DNA of 18,970 nt from Mycoemilia scoparia (GCA_027575805.1 JANBPU010000295.1:1-18970); one strand, 5' to 3'. Counted from the first letter of the stretch, positions 8,583 to 18,729 are shown. Numbers and translations: made by a program. Notes: generated by a model from the letters alone, not told the origin.

Positions 8583-8681
8583 TGTCAAGACCGAGGTTCG
8601 AACTCGGGACCTTGTGCGTTCTCATCAGGTGGGGATTCCTGATTGTGAGGCACACGTGATAACCAACTACACCATCCTGAC
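8583..8681 (-). tRNA. tRNA-Val(CAC) with a 25-nt intron
   Basis: Read on the minus strand, the acceptor stem is GTCAGGA with TCTTGAC (one G-T pair) and the discriminator is A (8583). The D arm includes TGGTGTAGTTGG (A box). The T arm is CCGAG-TTCGAAC-CTCGG (B box). The anticodon stem is TGTGC with GCACA, and the loop is CTCACAC after splicing. The anticodon CAC lies at 8647-8645. An intron of 25 nt (about 8643-8619, give or take one base) begins one nucleotide after the anticodon, the standard place for eukaryotic tRNA introns. Inside it ATCAGG can pair with CCTGAT. Mature length is about 74 nt before CCA addition. Confidence 0.95.
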
Positions 8682-9340
8682 AACTGGGCGTCAGAAATAA
8701 TTTTTTTAAAACTTAAGGAAGACCTCTAAACAGATATTGTTTTTAGAAATATTTTTCCACTATTCCCTTTCTCCAAGATTATTTTACAAATGATTGTATG
8801 TTATTATAGGTGCTTTACTGTGACAAATGTTTATTCTATGTAGATACAAGGACTTCTATCGTTTTTTATAAGCATTAACGATATTGAATCTTCTCAAAAT
8901 GCCTTTACATATAATTTAATGTTTTCATCCGGCTTCGTTCATCTTATAATCAATTGAAAGGAAATTCATCCTTTTTATTTAACATATGTAAGAGATCTAC
9001 CTACTCTTGTCCATTTATCATACGATAATAACATTTCTAATGGTGATATTTCGTAGTATTCGAAATATCGAATTGGTCACTACTATTCTTTATACCGTTG
9101 TCATTCCAACCCCCTATATAATGATCCCTAAAATGGATTCAACCTGTATCTCCCTTGGGTCTCTTTATTGATTGAGATACGCACGCGACTCATAGAAATG
9201 TCGACCAAGCCATAGCCGATTGAAAATCCAGCCCATAACTTTATTGATCATGAGCTTTCCTAAAACTTGAAGTGAATAAAAATATGCTTTTATGCAAACC
9301 ATTGATCCAAATCATACCATACTCTCTTTCTAACACAGCC
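8682..9340. other. Intergenic spacer, no gene seen
   Basis: AT-rich DNA between the tRNA gene and the POP3-like gene, containing the promoter of the latter. A pyrimidine-rich stretch (about 9320-9332) immediately precedes the chosen ATG, as in many fungal 5' leaders. I see no conserved repeat, RNA gene or credible reading frame. Confidence 0.55.
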
Positions 9341-10912
9341 ATGAAGGAACCAGTAACTCCCACAGTTTCAGCAAAGACAGGATCAACGCAAACAGCAAAA
9401 GACAAGTTTCGAGTAGTATTTAAACATACGCTCACAACGCCTTATACAACCAAATGGTAAATGATCGGATAAATGCAAATACTATAAAATGTGAAATATT
9501 ACACTATACTATGTGAGACTTATTAAACTCAATTTCCATTACAGGCCCGTAGTGCCCGCAGAAAAGCTGAATAGCATCATGTCTGATTTCGAAAAGTATG
9601 TTGTATAAATATGTATAGGACTCATGCTTATGCTTCAGCCAAAAATGACCCATCTTGTACTAATTTTATATGTTTGTGATATATTTAAAGAGCTTTGGAT
9701 CCATTAGTTCAATATCGGATTGAGGCGTCCAGACATCATAGACAAGTTCGTATAGAAAAAAGGAAAGCTACAAAATCATCCAAAAAGAACAACAAGAACA
9801 ATCGCAATAGCGCTCAAGCCAAGAATGAAGAGGAGAAGGAAAAAAAGAAGAAGAAGAAGAAGATGGAGGAAGAAATGAAAGTGGAGAACCCAGAAAACCT
9901 AAAAAAACCAACACAACCAAAGATATCTAAAAATATCATAATAGGAATTTCGGCTATAACCAGATTACTTCAATCCATGGCCAATAACTCTGATAATAAT
10001 TCAGAAAAACACCAACATCAGCAGCAGCAGCAGCAGCAACAACAACAGAAAAAGGTTGAAAAGTTGTCAGGTACTTTGGTGGTATTTGCGTTTAATGGGG
10101 ATCTTGAACCATCACATATATTGAGTCATTTTCCCGCACTTTGTCACGTTATCTCATCAAAGAACAGTAAAAAGACCTCTGGGAGGTTTGATCTGAGGTT
10201 GATACCGCTACCCAAAGGCACAGAAGCCAAAATTGCTTCATTGATGAGGATTAAGAGGGCTGGAGCTATTGCCATTCATTTACCAGAAACAACAGTAAGC
10301 CCTGCATATATAATTATAAATAGATCATAGCAACAAGTTGACCCAAATAAATATACACACTTATTTTTCTAGAATATGTTGTTGCTAAAAATACTTTATA
10401 TATATTGATATATGTCTATATAGGCTGGCGATAATGAAACAGATGATCTAAAGGATATTATAAAACTTGTATCGAATGTCAAAGATACATTACCTGATCC
10501 ACCGCTTTTGTCATGGCTAAAAATAAATATTCCCAATGAATTGGATCAGAATCAGAGCCAGGATCGAGAAGATTATACAGTTAAAAAGGAACCTATTCTT
10601 GAACCAGCATCAATTAAACAGCTTGAAACCAAGGCACCTATTAAGCAAAAGAACAATCAACAACAACAACCACAACAACAACCACAACAACAAAAGCCAA
10701 AGCAGGAGCCACCGTCACAAAAGGAACAGGGGCAAGGTCAAAAGTCTGGTAAAGAACAGTCCGGCAGCAAGGAAACCTCAAAAAAGACTGAGACTAATTC
10801 CAAAAAGAGAAAAAGCCAAGAATTAGTTGATGATACTGACAACAAAAAGAAAAAGAGTGATAATAATGGTGTTCAACAACAGAAGTCAACCAGGAAGTCC
10901 CAAAATGAATAA
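9341..10912 (+). CDS. POP3: POP3-like RNase P/MRP protein subunit, four exons
   Basis: Pop3 is a nuclear protein of RNase P and RNase MRP, which trim the 5' leaders of tRNA precursors and process rRNA precursors. Exons are 9341-9456, 9545-9595, 9691-10294 and 10424-10912, with introns of 88, 95 and 129 nt; the result is 419 residues. Seen: the N-terminal FRVVFKHTLTTPYTTKWPVV, then KNIIIGISAITRLL (about 136-149), LVVFAFNGDLEPSHILSHFP (about 185-204), FDLRLIPLPKG, and AGAIAIHLPE (about 246-255). These follow the order of the L7Ae-like Pop3/Rpp38 family. Odd points are a lysine/glutamate-rich insert (about 79-120), a ten-glutamine tract (about 166-175) and a Q/K/E-rich tail with basic nuclear-signal-like clusters (KKRK, KKKK). 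Yeast Pop3 is about half this length. The ATG at 9341 is preferred; an in-frame ATG at 9284 would add 19 residues. The assignment rests on remembered family patterns. Confidence 0.78.
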
Positions 10913-12142
10913 AAATATGTGCAAAGCCAATGATGCTGATTTATTAAATACAATTAAATTTCATGTTTATTATATTTGAATAAACTTGCTTTTAATCCTA
11001 TTCCTTTCATAATCTTTGCTATATATTTCATACTGCTTTGTGGACATACACACACACACACACTTCTGGCTAGAAAATTCAAAAGAAATGAGTGGCTTAC
11101 TTCTTTTCTTGAATAGGAAACCTATAGTTAGATATTTCTAGATTTTGTATGGTTTCCTTTTCTGTTTCTTCCCCTTCCAGTGGAAAATAGCTTGAAGAGA
11201 TGTACATAGCAATTTATTACTTTGTGATGGCTAGAGTAAAACATCAAGTGTTTATACATTATATTCATGAATAAGTCAAGTAAGTAACTTTTTTTGTATG
11301 AAGATCTCTAAAAGTCATGATTAAAAATCATTTCTTTTGTCACAAAAACACAGTAAAAGCAACAAGAGCGGTGAAATGAAGAGTGATAATAAGAATATTC
11401 ACAAAATAAACTATACAATGTGGAATTTTGTGAATAAAAGAAATGCAATGCACACATACTCACACAGGGCGAGTGAATTGGATTTATTGTGGCGTTTTGT
11501 TTAAAAAGTAGAATTCTTAAATACCCCTCCCCACACACACACACACACACACACAAAAACTAATGAGCGAAATGGTAGTTGTGATGATGGCGTGACAACT
11601 AACAAACACTCACTTGGATGGAAAAAGATCTCTGCGGATAAATAGCCTTGTGCTCCTCTATGGAGAAAAGAGGCTCATATGAGATGGTAAGATGGTTCGA
11701 TTGGATCACTGTAAGTGTTTCTTTCTAGGGCGCCAGTTCTCGGCCCCGCTTGCTCATTCACCCCACCCTCATATATCTGATTCACCAAAGGTTCTTTTTC
11801 TCTCGCTTTTGCTTGGTTGCTGGTTGACTAATAATATTGCTGTTGGATATTGGGCGTGGTAACACCGCCACCATTAAGAATGACCATCACCATCACCAGA
11901 CAGAGTAATAACTTGTGATAACAAACACAAAGTGATTAAAGTATATATATACCCTGACCAAGGTTGGTCCTGGCATTTTTACTTTTGCACTTTTTTCCCT
12001 TTCGGATTTTGATTTATTTATATATCATCTATACAGCTACTTTGTTTTAGAGATAACCGCCAGCCAACTTGGTTTCCTGCCTCTTTGTGTTCTTGTATCG
12101 ATTTGTATTTGGTTTTTGCCTTCTTTCTTTTTTCCGTAAACC
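10913..12142. other. Intergenic region with CA microsatellites
   Basis: No credible gene. It holds the 3' end signals of the POP3-like gene (AATAAA near 10911 and AATAAA near 10979) and CA repeats at about 11046-11061 and 11532-11554. The promoter and leader of the aminotransferase occupy the right end. The open frame around 11308-11556 on the minus strand is low complexity and includes the CA repeat, so I did not call it. Confidence 0.55.
11943..11952 (+). promoter_or_regulatory. Possible TATA element of the aminotransferase gene
   Basis: An alternating TA run lies about 190 bases before the ATG at 12143, followed by pyrimidine-rich leader DNA. This is weak evidence, because TA runs are frequent in this window. 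Confidence 0.25.
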
Positions 12143-13815
12143 ATGGCTCCTCCCCCAGTTCAACAGCACCATTCATCGCCTGCTAATGCCACCTCCAACG
12201 GCATCGCTAACGGCCATATCAATGGGAATAGCAGCTGGTCTACGATCCCATCATCCATCGTTGCCAACAGAACCGTGAACCCTATTCGAGTTGCTCTCTC
12301 GCGCCCTGTCCCGCCCCAGAGGACATCGGAAAGCACCAAGCCCGTGCTTTCTCTATCTCTAGGTACCTCTCTCATCTCCTATGCTCGCCACAAATACTCT
12401 CCAATAACCAACAAATCAGGCCAAAGATATATTAACATTTGCCGGTGGCTTTGTAATGTAGGTGATCCAACTGTGTTTGGTAACTTTGATACTCATCCCG
12501 AAACTGTCAAGGCTGTAGAAAAGGCCTTGCACAGCTTCAAGTTCAATGGATATCCCCCGGCTACTGGTAAGTAATTACCTTTTCATTAGTTATTTTCAAA
12601 GCCACCCAGGATTTTCGGATCTTGTTTTCAGCAGCAGCAGCAGCTGCTGCTGCTGCTGGCAGTTGGGCAGTAAAGTGAGGGATGACTGGCTGGACCCATA
12701 CCCATATTTTGCTAGAGTCAGAACTAATAAACACGGGAATCGTGAGGATCTGTGAAGGGAGGAAGGCGTTTATTCATGCATGCTTTGCACAAACAAGGGG
12801 TTGGAATCAAAACCTTGGAATGGCATCGATCACATGACAACGACAAATTTATTCCTTATTTGCTATCATCACCACCACAACAACAACAACCATATTTCGA
12901 TTCTTTGTTCAAGCCCAGCCAGGCCAATGCAATCAATTAAGGCCAGCCCGGGCTGGCCATACCAGATAATGGCATATCGGGCTTTTCTTGGGTTAGGTTA
13001 AAATTGGTTAGCAAAAAAGGGTCAGGCATATTAATACTTACCACCATGTGACATGACATTTCCGCAAAAGTTGGCTGTATCGCTTTTTCCAAAGACCTGG
13101 CTAGCTGTGTTCATTTGTGAAGCTGGGAAAGTGACCTTTCTTCTTCTTCTACTGCAGCAGCAGCAGCAGCAGCAGCTATAATCTGACCGGAAAGTCTGGT
13201 ATAGAAAACTTGAATTTAAATAATGGATGCTTAACACCATCGTGGCCATGAAAATCTTCCTTGACATACCTGACCCTGCTTGAATTGATCGTAAAAAACA
13301 AAGCTGACCAAAGAAAAGCAGTCTTACTCGCTGGTTTATCACTCGATGCTAAAAACTCCTTGCCCTCTACTGCTACTACTTTCCCACGCCAACGCCTGAC
13401 CAACCAACTGGTGACATTTGCAAACAAGATTGTGCCACCAAATCGAGCATATCCTGCAACCATTCATTCTTGCCACATTTGCATCCCAATATATGTATAT
13501 TTCAATTCCGAGCCAGCCAACCAACCAGCCGATTAACCCCAGTATTGTTTATCATCACCTGTGTTAAATATAGGTTACCTTCAAACCAGACAGGCCATTG
13601 CCAAAAAGTATTCATTACAGGATTCACCTCCATTGACTGCAGATGTAAGTACTACCACAACTACACATATTCATTTCTCTCTCTCTCTCTCTTTCTTTGT
13701 ATGTCTTGTAAATCCACCCATCAACCAATTTATATACCACCACCACCACCACCACCACATGGAAAGGATACATATATTATCATCATTATTGGTTAGACAA
13801 GAAAATCCTTACCAT

Positions 13816-13847
<32 letters not shown>

Positions 13848-15545
13848 TTCCACCCAAAGACTCAAATTTATCTACACACACACGCACACGTACAAAAGAT
13901 GCATTAAACACATCATTTACTATAACCAAATTGCCGAGAAGATAGTGAGAAAAAGGTTCTAATTATTGTTGCTGTAAAACTTATTGGTCATTTGCAACTT
14001 TCCCACGCTTTTTCAAGATCTGAAAATTCGATGACCATGTCAAATAACAACAACAATGATGTGGGCGTGACCTCTCGTTGTACATTGTTACGCCGCTTTT
14101 CTCTCTATCTACCTATCTATCGTTGTTACTATCTTGCATACATACATACATACATAAATATACATTATATTCAAACTCAGAAGCCATTCGTTCCTTGTCT
14201 TTGGTGTGGAAAAGGGGTAGTATGTATGTGTTGGGTGGATAAATAAATGGATGTATGGACAGAGAGACAGATAGAGATATTTTTTTACATGTCAAGTATA
14301 AATGTGTAGGGGATTTCAATAACTAACTAACCTAATATGTATATATATATATATATATATATGCATCTGTTTTTATTATAGGATGTGGTGTTGACTAGTG
14401 GTTGCTCGGGTGCCATTGAGATGGTAATTGGTGTTTTATGTAACGAAGGTCAGAATATTTTGATTCCAAGACCTGGATTTAGCTTGTACAAGACTGTGGC
14501 TGCATCCAAGGGTGTTGAGACACGTTCTTATAACCTTTTGGTAAGTTCAGAAACAATTTGGTATCCAAGTATTGGATTGATGTATATCAATGGATTGGTT
14601 GGAACTAAACTTTAACACTATTAAATTGTGACACTATTTATTTTTTTTTCTTGGTTTTTAGGCTGAAAAAAATTGGGAAGTTGATTTGGACCATATGGCA
14701 TCTCTGATCGATTCCAACACTGGTGCCATATTAATCAACAAGTAAGTTTCTAAAAATCATAATCCATATTACGAAAACTTATATATGTATATATATATTC
14801 AATGATTTAATTCCCATCTAACCCCTTTTAATATGTACACTACTACATACATATGTTTAGTCCATCCAACCCATGCGGCTCAAATTTTTCCAAACAACAC
14901 CTTCAGGACATAATCGCACTATGCGAAAGCTACAAAATCCCTCTAATTTCCGACGAAATCTATGCCGACATGGTATTCGTTGGCGAAAAGTTTTACCCAG
15001 CAGCATCGCTTACCAAGACCGTTCCGGTCCTGACTCTGGGCGGTTTGGCAAAACAATGGATGGTGCCAGGTTGGAGAGTTGGTTGGGTTTTGGTATACGA
15101 CCACCAAACTGGACTACTAAATGATGTTTGTAAAGGATTGGGAGCACTTGCAACACTAATCAATGGACCAAATTCACTTATTGAAGCTGCTATTCCTGAC
15201 ATTTTTGCCAATGTTCCCGAAAGCTTTTTGAAGGAGACTATCAATTCGTTGCAGGCTCATGCCGAGTTGTGTGCCAAGCTGCTCAAACCTATTCCTGGGC
15301 TTAATGTCATTGTTCCCCAGGGCGCAATGTATATGATGGTCGTGCTTGATATCGATAGATTTGAAGGCATTGATGATGATGTCAGCTTTTATCAGATGCT
15401 CAAGTGGGAAGAACATGTAGAGGTCATTCCTGGCCAGTGCTTTGATATGCCAAACTGTTTCCGTATCGTTATTACTCCACCAAAGGATGTGCTTGCCAGT
15501 GCTATCGAAAGAATTGGGCAATTCTGTGCTCGTTACTACAAATAG
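12143..15545 (+). CDS. Tyrosine aminotransferase, six exons
   Basis: A PLP enzyme that transfers the amino group of tyrosine to 2-oxoglutarate, giving 4-hydroxyphenylpyruvate and glutamate, the first step of tyrosine breakdown. Exons are 12143-12362, 12462-12566, 13574-13644, 14382-14540, 14662-14741 and 14861-15545. All introns are GT-AG with matching phases (99, 1007, 737, 121 and 119 nt); the protein has 439 residues. The start ACCATGG has a strong context. Seen: VNPIR near residue 47, [13 protein letters not shown] (69-81), [34 protein letters not shown] with Asn215, [10 protein letters not shown] with Asp243, [16 protein letters not shown] with Lys276 as the PLP-binding lysine, and FRIVITPP with Arg413 for the substrate carboxylate. 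The whole chain follows the animal-type tyrosine aminotransferase. The first 40 residues are Ser/Asn/Gly-rich and probably disordered. No mitochondrial signal is evident. Confidence 0.94.
12629..12658. repeat. (CAG)5(CTG)5 perfect palindrome in aminotransferase intron 2
   Basis: Five CAG units are followed directly by five CTG units, making a perfect 30-nt palindrome about 60 bases into the 1007-nt intron. It could form a hairpin in RNA or a cruciform in DNA. Confidence 0.9.
12941..12958. repeat. 18-nt GC-rich palindrome in intron 2
   Basis: GGCCAGCCCGGGCTGGCC is a perfect inverted repeat without a spacer and is strikingly GC-rich for this AT-rich locus. Its function is unknown. Confidence 0.85.
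13155..13175 (+). repeat. (CAG)7 microsatellite in intron 2
   Basis: Seven uninterrupted CAG units follow a TTC/TTCT tract. They lie within the second intron of the aminotransferase gene, so they are not translated in the spliced product. Confidence 0.9.
13817..13843 (+). repeat. (CAG)9 microsatellite in intron 3
   Basis: Nine uninterrupted CAG units lie in the 737-nt third intron of the aminotransferase gene. CT repeats (about 13676-13692) and a CCA/CCAC run (about 13738-13757) lie nearby, so this intron is a cluster of simple repeats. Confidence 0.9.
14336..14362. repeat. TA-rich microsatellite before the exon 4 acceptor
   Basis: An alternating TA run ends about 20 bases before the AG of the third intron of the aminotransferase gene, followed by a short pyrimidine tract. 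A similar TA tract (about 3065-3082) sits next to the splice donor of the dehydrogenase intron 1. Confidence 0.8.
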
Positions 15546-16031
15546 ATGCAGTGATTTTGTTTGGTTTTATCCGCTTCCTTTACATTCTCGTTTGATTTTT
15601 TGTTTGTGCAAGAATGATTACCTACAATGTAAACTATATGATCTACTGTCAAATTGGCCACAGGCTTGATGTCCAGTTTCTCTGGGACTTGACGCTGTTG
15701 TTTGGATAATGAAATTTTAGAAAAGATTAGGCTGAAGAGAAGGAAATGCAATATATAATAATGGCCTTAAAAAGTCAACTAAAAGTAGTGTTGGCCAATT
15801 AAATGCTTTTTAAAAATGAAACAAACACAAATACAGCAAAAAAAATTCAATACTGAATGCCTATTTTTGAAGGGTATCTTTGGGTGGCAAACATTTATAG
15901 GTGCAGTCACAGCAAAATGTGCAATCACCATTTGTTAGCAAATGACGGTCACTCCTCAAAAATAATGGGCCATATTTAATTGAAAATAGAGCGTGGAGAA
16001 TAAAAATATATTTATGTAATTGTTTAGTATA
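15546..16031. other. Convergent 3' spacer
   Basis: This 486-bp spacer lies between the stop codons of the aminotransferase (plus) and the SAGA-subunit gene (minus). It must contain both transcript ends. It includes MITE copy 4 and no coding sequence that I can support. Confidence 0.6.
15854..15972. mobile_element. MITE copy 4
   Basis: The left end is TGAATGCCTATTTTTGAAGG (one base after a TA at 15851-15852). The right end read inwards is TGGCCCATTATTTTTGAGGA, followed by a TA at 15973-15974. The core has TTATAGGTGCAGTCACAG, matching the TATAGGGGCAATCACAG of the family. It lies in the convergent spacer, where it could affect 3' end formation of either gene; that is an inference. Confidence 0.8.
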
Positions 16032-17855
16032 TCATGCAGCATTTTCGCCTCCATTATTATCATTATCATGTCTTGGTACAGCAACGGTAGAAACATACGG
16101 ACCAAACCATCGACTATATCTTTCTCTTAGCTGCTTTAGCCTTTTACGTTCTCGAACATCAACAGAATCTTCAGCTTTCCTTCTACCATTACGACCTCTT
16201 CCGGAAACGGCATTTGATGATGACGATGGAGTTCCATTAATAGCATTTCCATCGCTACCAACAACAGCATCTGCTGCTGTATCGTTACTATTATCATGCG
16301 GGCCACTACCACCGCCTTCACCTTCGTTATCATTGCCAACCCCATAGTCCATATCAATCCCAACATTGTTGGGATTTGCCGTCTCTTGGTGTGACAGCCA
16401 ATGAACTATCCGTTCCAAACAAAACGGCATCTCAACTGTAATATATGGACACATATTTAGTGAGAAATCAAAATCGGCTAGCCTGACTGTTGTCTTGCTT
16501 CGATACAGTCGTTCTCGTAACCTTAATCCTCCAACTGTTGGTCGAGTAGTCACCAGTTTAGCCGACAGTAAATCGTCGTTTCCATTAAGAATGTGCTCTT
16601 GTAATGCCGTGTCTGGCGGCGTTTGAGGCTCATCATCATGGTCATTTCCTGCTGTGCTGCTGTTACTGCAGATATCTGATCTGGATGCTTTATTAACACT
16701 GCCAATCTTGTTGTTTTGTATATTGATATTCAAAACATCTCCACCAGCGGCCAATACATTCGTGAATGTAGTAGGATACCCATTTGTAACGCCATTAGGA
16801 CTCTCTGGATTAATTGATGCCCCTGTAGAAGATATTCCGGCTACTATCAATTTGGACTTTTCAGCATTTGGTTCGGTGGCACTGCTTCTAATAAGATCAG
16901 GCACTTCACTCGACACGGGAATTCCAAGAGACCGATTAGACCGTACTTTGTATATAGTATTAGATATAACGCTTTTGAGATGCGAATCAAGTGCACACAG
17001 CAATAATCCAACGCTACTTTCAGTCACACCCCCATTCAATCCATTCTCGAGTGCCAATGCAATCATTCGATGCCTCAATGCCTCAGCATCCGGCGTAGAT
17101 TTAGTATCATAACAAAGTGGGGCCATTACACCCTTGGCCATATCAATCGGATATGTTGGCGGTAGCTGGCTAATTGGCAATGGCAAAACAACAGGTCGTA
17201 ATTTTCGAATGGCCTCCTCAGCGGCCTTCGGTGTCATATTAGGCCGTTTTAGCAATTGTTTAATTGTTCTTCGCTCAGGCTTAGATAGCGATTTAACCAT
17301 TTCCTTGATACGACGCCATTGTGGATCTTCGAGTAATACCTTGACATTACGTTTGTTGCCACCAGCGCCACCAGAAGAATCCCGAGCTCCTGATTTTCCG
17401 CCCATGCCATCTGCTCCTGCTTGACTGCTTAGTGGCTTGAATCCTTCTGAGCGCTGTCCACTTGGTGGTAATACTGGTGTTTGGGCATTATGTATAGTAG
17501 CAAGTATAAATCGGTTATGAAGTTGAGCTATAACAGTCAAAATAAAAAGGCAAAGTCAGTATATATATTAATATTACAAACGCCAGCAGACTAATAGAAA
17601 ATGAAGCGTGTGTCATGAAGAGACTTTACCTTTGTTATCAGGCAAATATAAGTTTGCATAAAAATCAAATTCCTGGCGATTGAGTTTTCCTTGAACAAAT
17701 TTACGCAGTGCTTCCCAATATGAAGGCCCATCGTCTCCAAGTGCTTCGGCCAGTTGTCCCTTTAACTGCAACAAATCATATCTCTCGTCTTTTCCAACCT
17801 TCATTTGTTGCATTTGTAAGTCGTATTTAAGTGAAGACTGAAATGCCGTAGTCAT
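16032..17855 (-). CDS. HFI1: SAGA complex subunit HFI1/ADA1-like, two exons
   Basis: Hfi1/Ada1 (TADA1 in animals) is a structural subunit of the SAGA transcription co-activator and histone acetyltransferase complex in the nucleus. Exons are 17855-17630 and 17527-16032, with one 102-nt intron (GTAAAG donor, TTATAG acceptor); 573 residues. Seen: the N-terminal conserved block LKGQLAEALGDDGPSYWEAL (31-50) and NRQEFDFYANLYLPDNKAQL, which the splice junction joins. LLEDPQWRRIKEMVKSLSKP follows at about 140-159. A probable histone-fold segment (about 224-271, LRHRMIALALENGLNGG then LLLCALDSHLKSVISNTIYK) would pair with another SAGA histone-fold protein. The rest is variable and Asn/Gly/Ser-rich, then a basic tail (GRGRNGRRKAEDSVDVRERK, about 517-536). 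Start: the first ATG in frame with the conserved block. The assignment relies on block order recalled from the family. Confidence 0.85.
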
Positions 17856-18256
17856 ATCTATTATTTCTTTGGAGGAAATATACCCTTTGGTTTGGGTGAT
17901 ATCCTCAATTGTGTGTGTGTGTATAATTATATAGTATGAGGTTATATACCACTCGGTATTACAATTCTTTATAATCCGATTAGAATGAGGGGAATATAGA
18001 GTTAAAGAGAGAGAGAAGGTGAGATAAAAGATAAAGTAAATAATACAAAAAATAATATAGTGTTTTACAGTTTAGGTGTGAAGATAGCTGCGAGTGAGAT
18101 TTGTAATTTACACTCTTTCTATTGGGACCTCATCAAAGTGCATTATTGCCTGAGACAACTTCTTGGAGTTTTAGGGAATTTTGGTAATCTGATCTAATCA
18201 GTGGTTACAAGAGTCAGTATATTCTAACTGATATTTCCTTGACATTAGATGGAATA

Positions 18257-18343
18257 TGTGTAGTTATTCTTGAAGGGCCATAGAGTCACACATTTAGCTG
18301 TGGTTGCCCCTATAACCATTCTCCCTTCAAAAATTATGATCCA
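18257..18343. mobile_element. MITE copy 5 (short, internally deleted)
   Basis: This 87-bp copy is flanked by TA on both sides (18255-18256 and 18344-18345). The left end is TGTGTAGTTATTCTTGAAGG and the right end read inwards is TGGATCATAATTTTTGAAGG. The core (GCTGTGGTTGCCCCTATAA) runs in the reverse sense. About 28 bp are missing relative to copy 3, mostly to the left of the core. Confidence 0.8.
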
Positions 18344-18629
18344 TATGTGCTGCTAGAGTCCCAAGTCATACTGATACATGACAAGCACATAGATACTACA
18401 GGAACAATAGCATACTAGACAACAATAAAAGTGTCTAACAATAAAACAAGCCCACACCTACATCAGAGTCAAGAAAGCTGGTTATAATGGATGTCAACCC
18501 CATATGTTGATATTTATCTGCACAATTTACTAAAAGCCATGAACTTGAGTTTCAAAGCATGCGCGTATGCGCTTGCATCATACTAATGGCGGGCTTGGTA
18601 TTCCACGATGCAACAAAGTTTATAATATT

Positions 18630-18729
18630 AGGGTAATAATTTTTGAAGGGTACCTTTTGGAGGCTGCCAATGACTATAGGGGCAATCAAAGTTGGTTATC
18701 AACATTCACCCTTCAAAAATTATTTCTCA
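18630..18729. mobile_element. MITE copy 6
   Basis: The left end is AGGGTAATAATTTTTGAAGG and the right end read inwards is TGAGAAATAATTTTTGAAGG. The core is TGACTATAGGGGCAATCAAA in the forward sense. A TA follows the right end (18730-18731); the left flank is ATATT, so the exact left boundary is uncertain by one to three bases. Confidence 0.82.

Noticed and set aside
9272..9340. Upstream extension of the POP3-like protein
   Set aside because: The frame beginning at 9272 starts with GTG. The first ATG in frame is 9284, but the pyrimidine-rich leader and family start favour 9341. The 9284 start remains possible.
11308..11556. 82-codon minus-strand frame
   Set aside because: Its N-terminal part is a translated CA/GT microsatellite and the rest has no recognisable pattern.
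12752..13001. Short plus-strand frames after exon 2 of the aminotransferase
   Set aside because: They lie inside intron 2, contain histidine or glutamine runs from CAA/CAC repeats, and interrupt the conserved protein if joined.
13031..13342. Minus-strand frame with a seven-cysteine run
   Set aside because: The cysteines come from the CAG microsatellite read on the other strand; there is no metal-binding pattern with spacing.
16654..17112. 152-codon plus-strand frame inside the HFI1-like gene
   Set aside because: It is opposite a longer frame with conserved SAGA-subunit blocks, and the peptide has no family resemblance.
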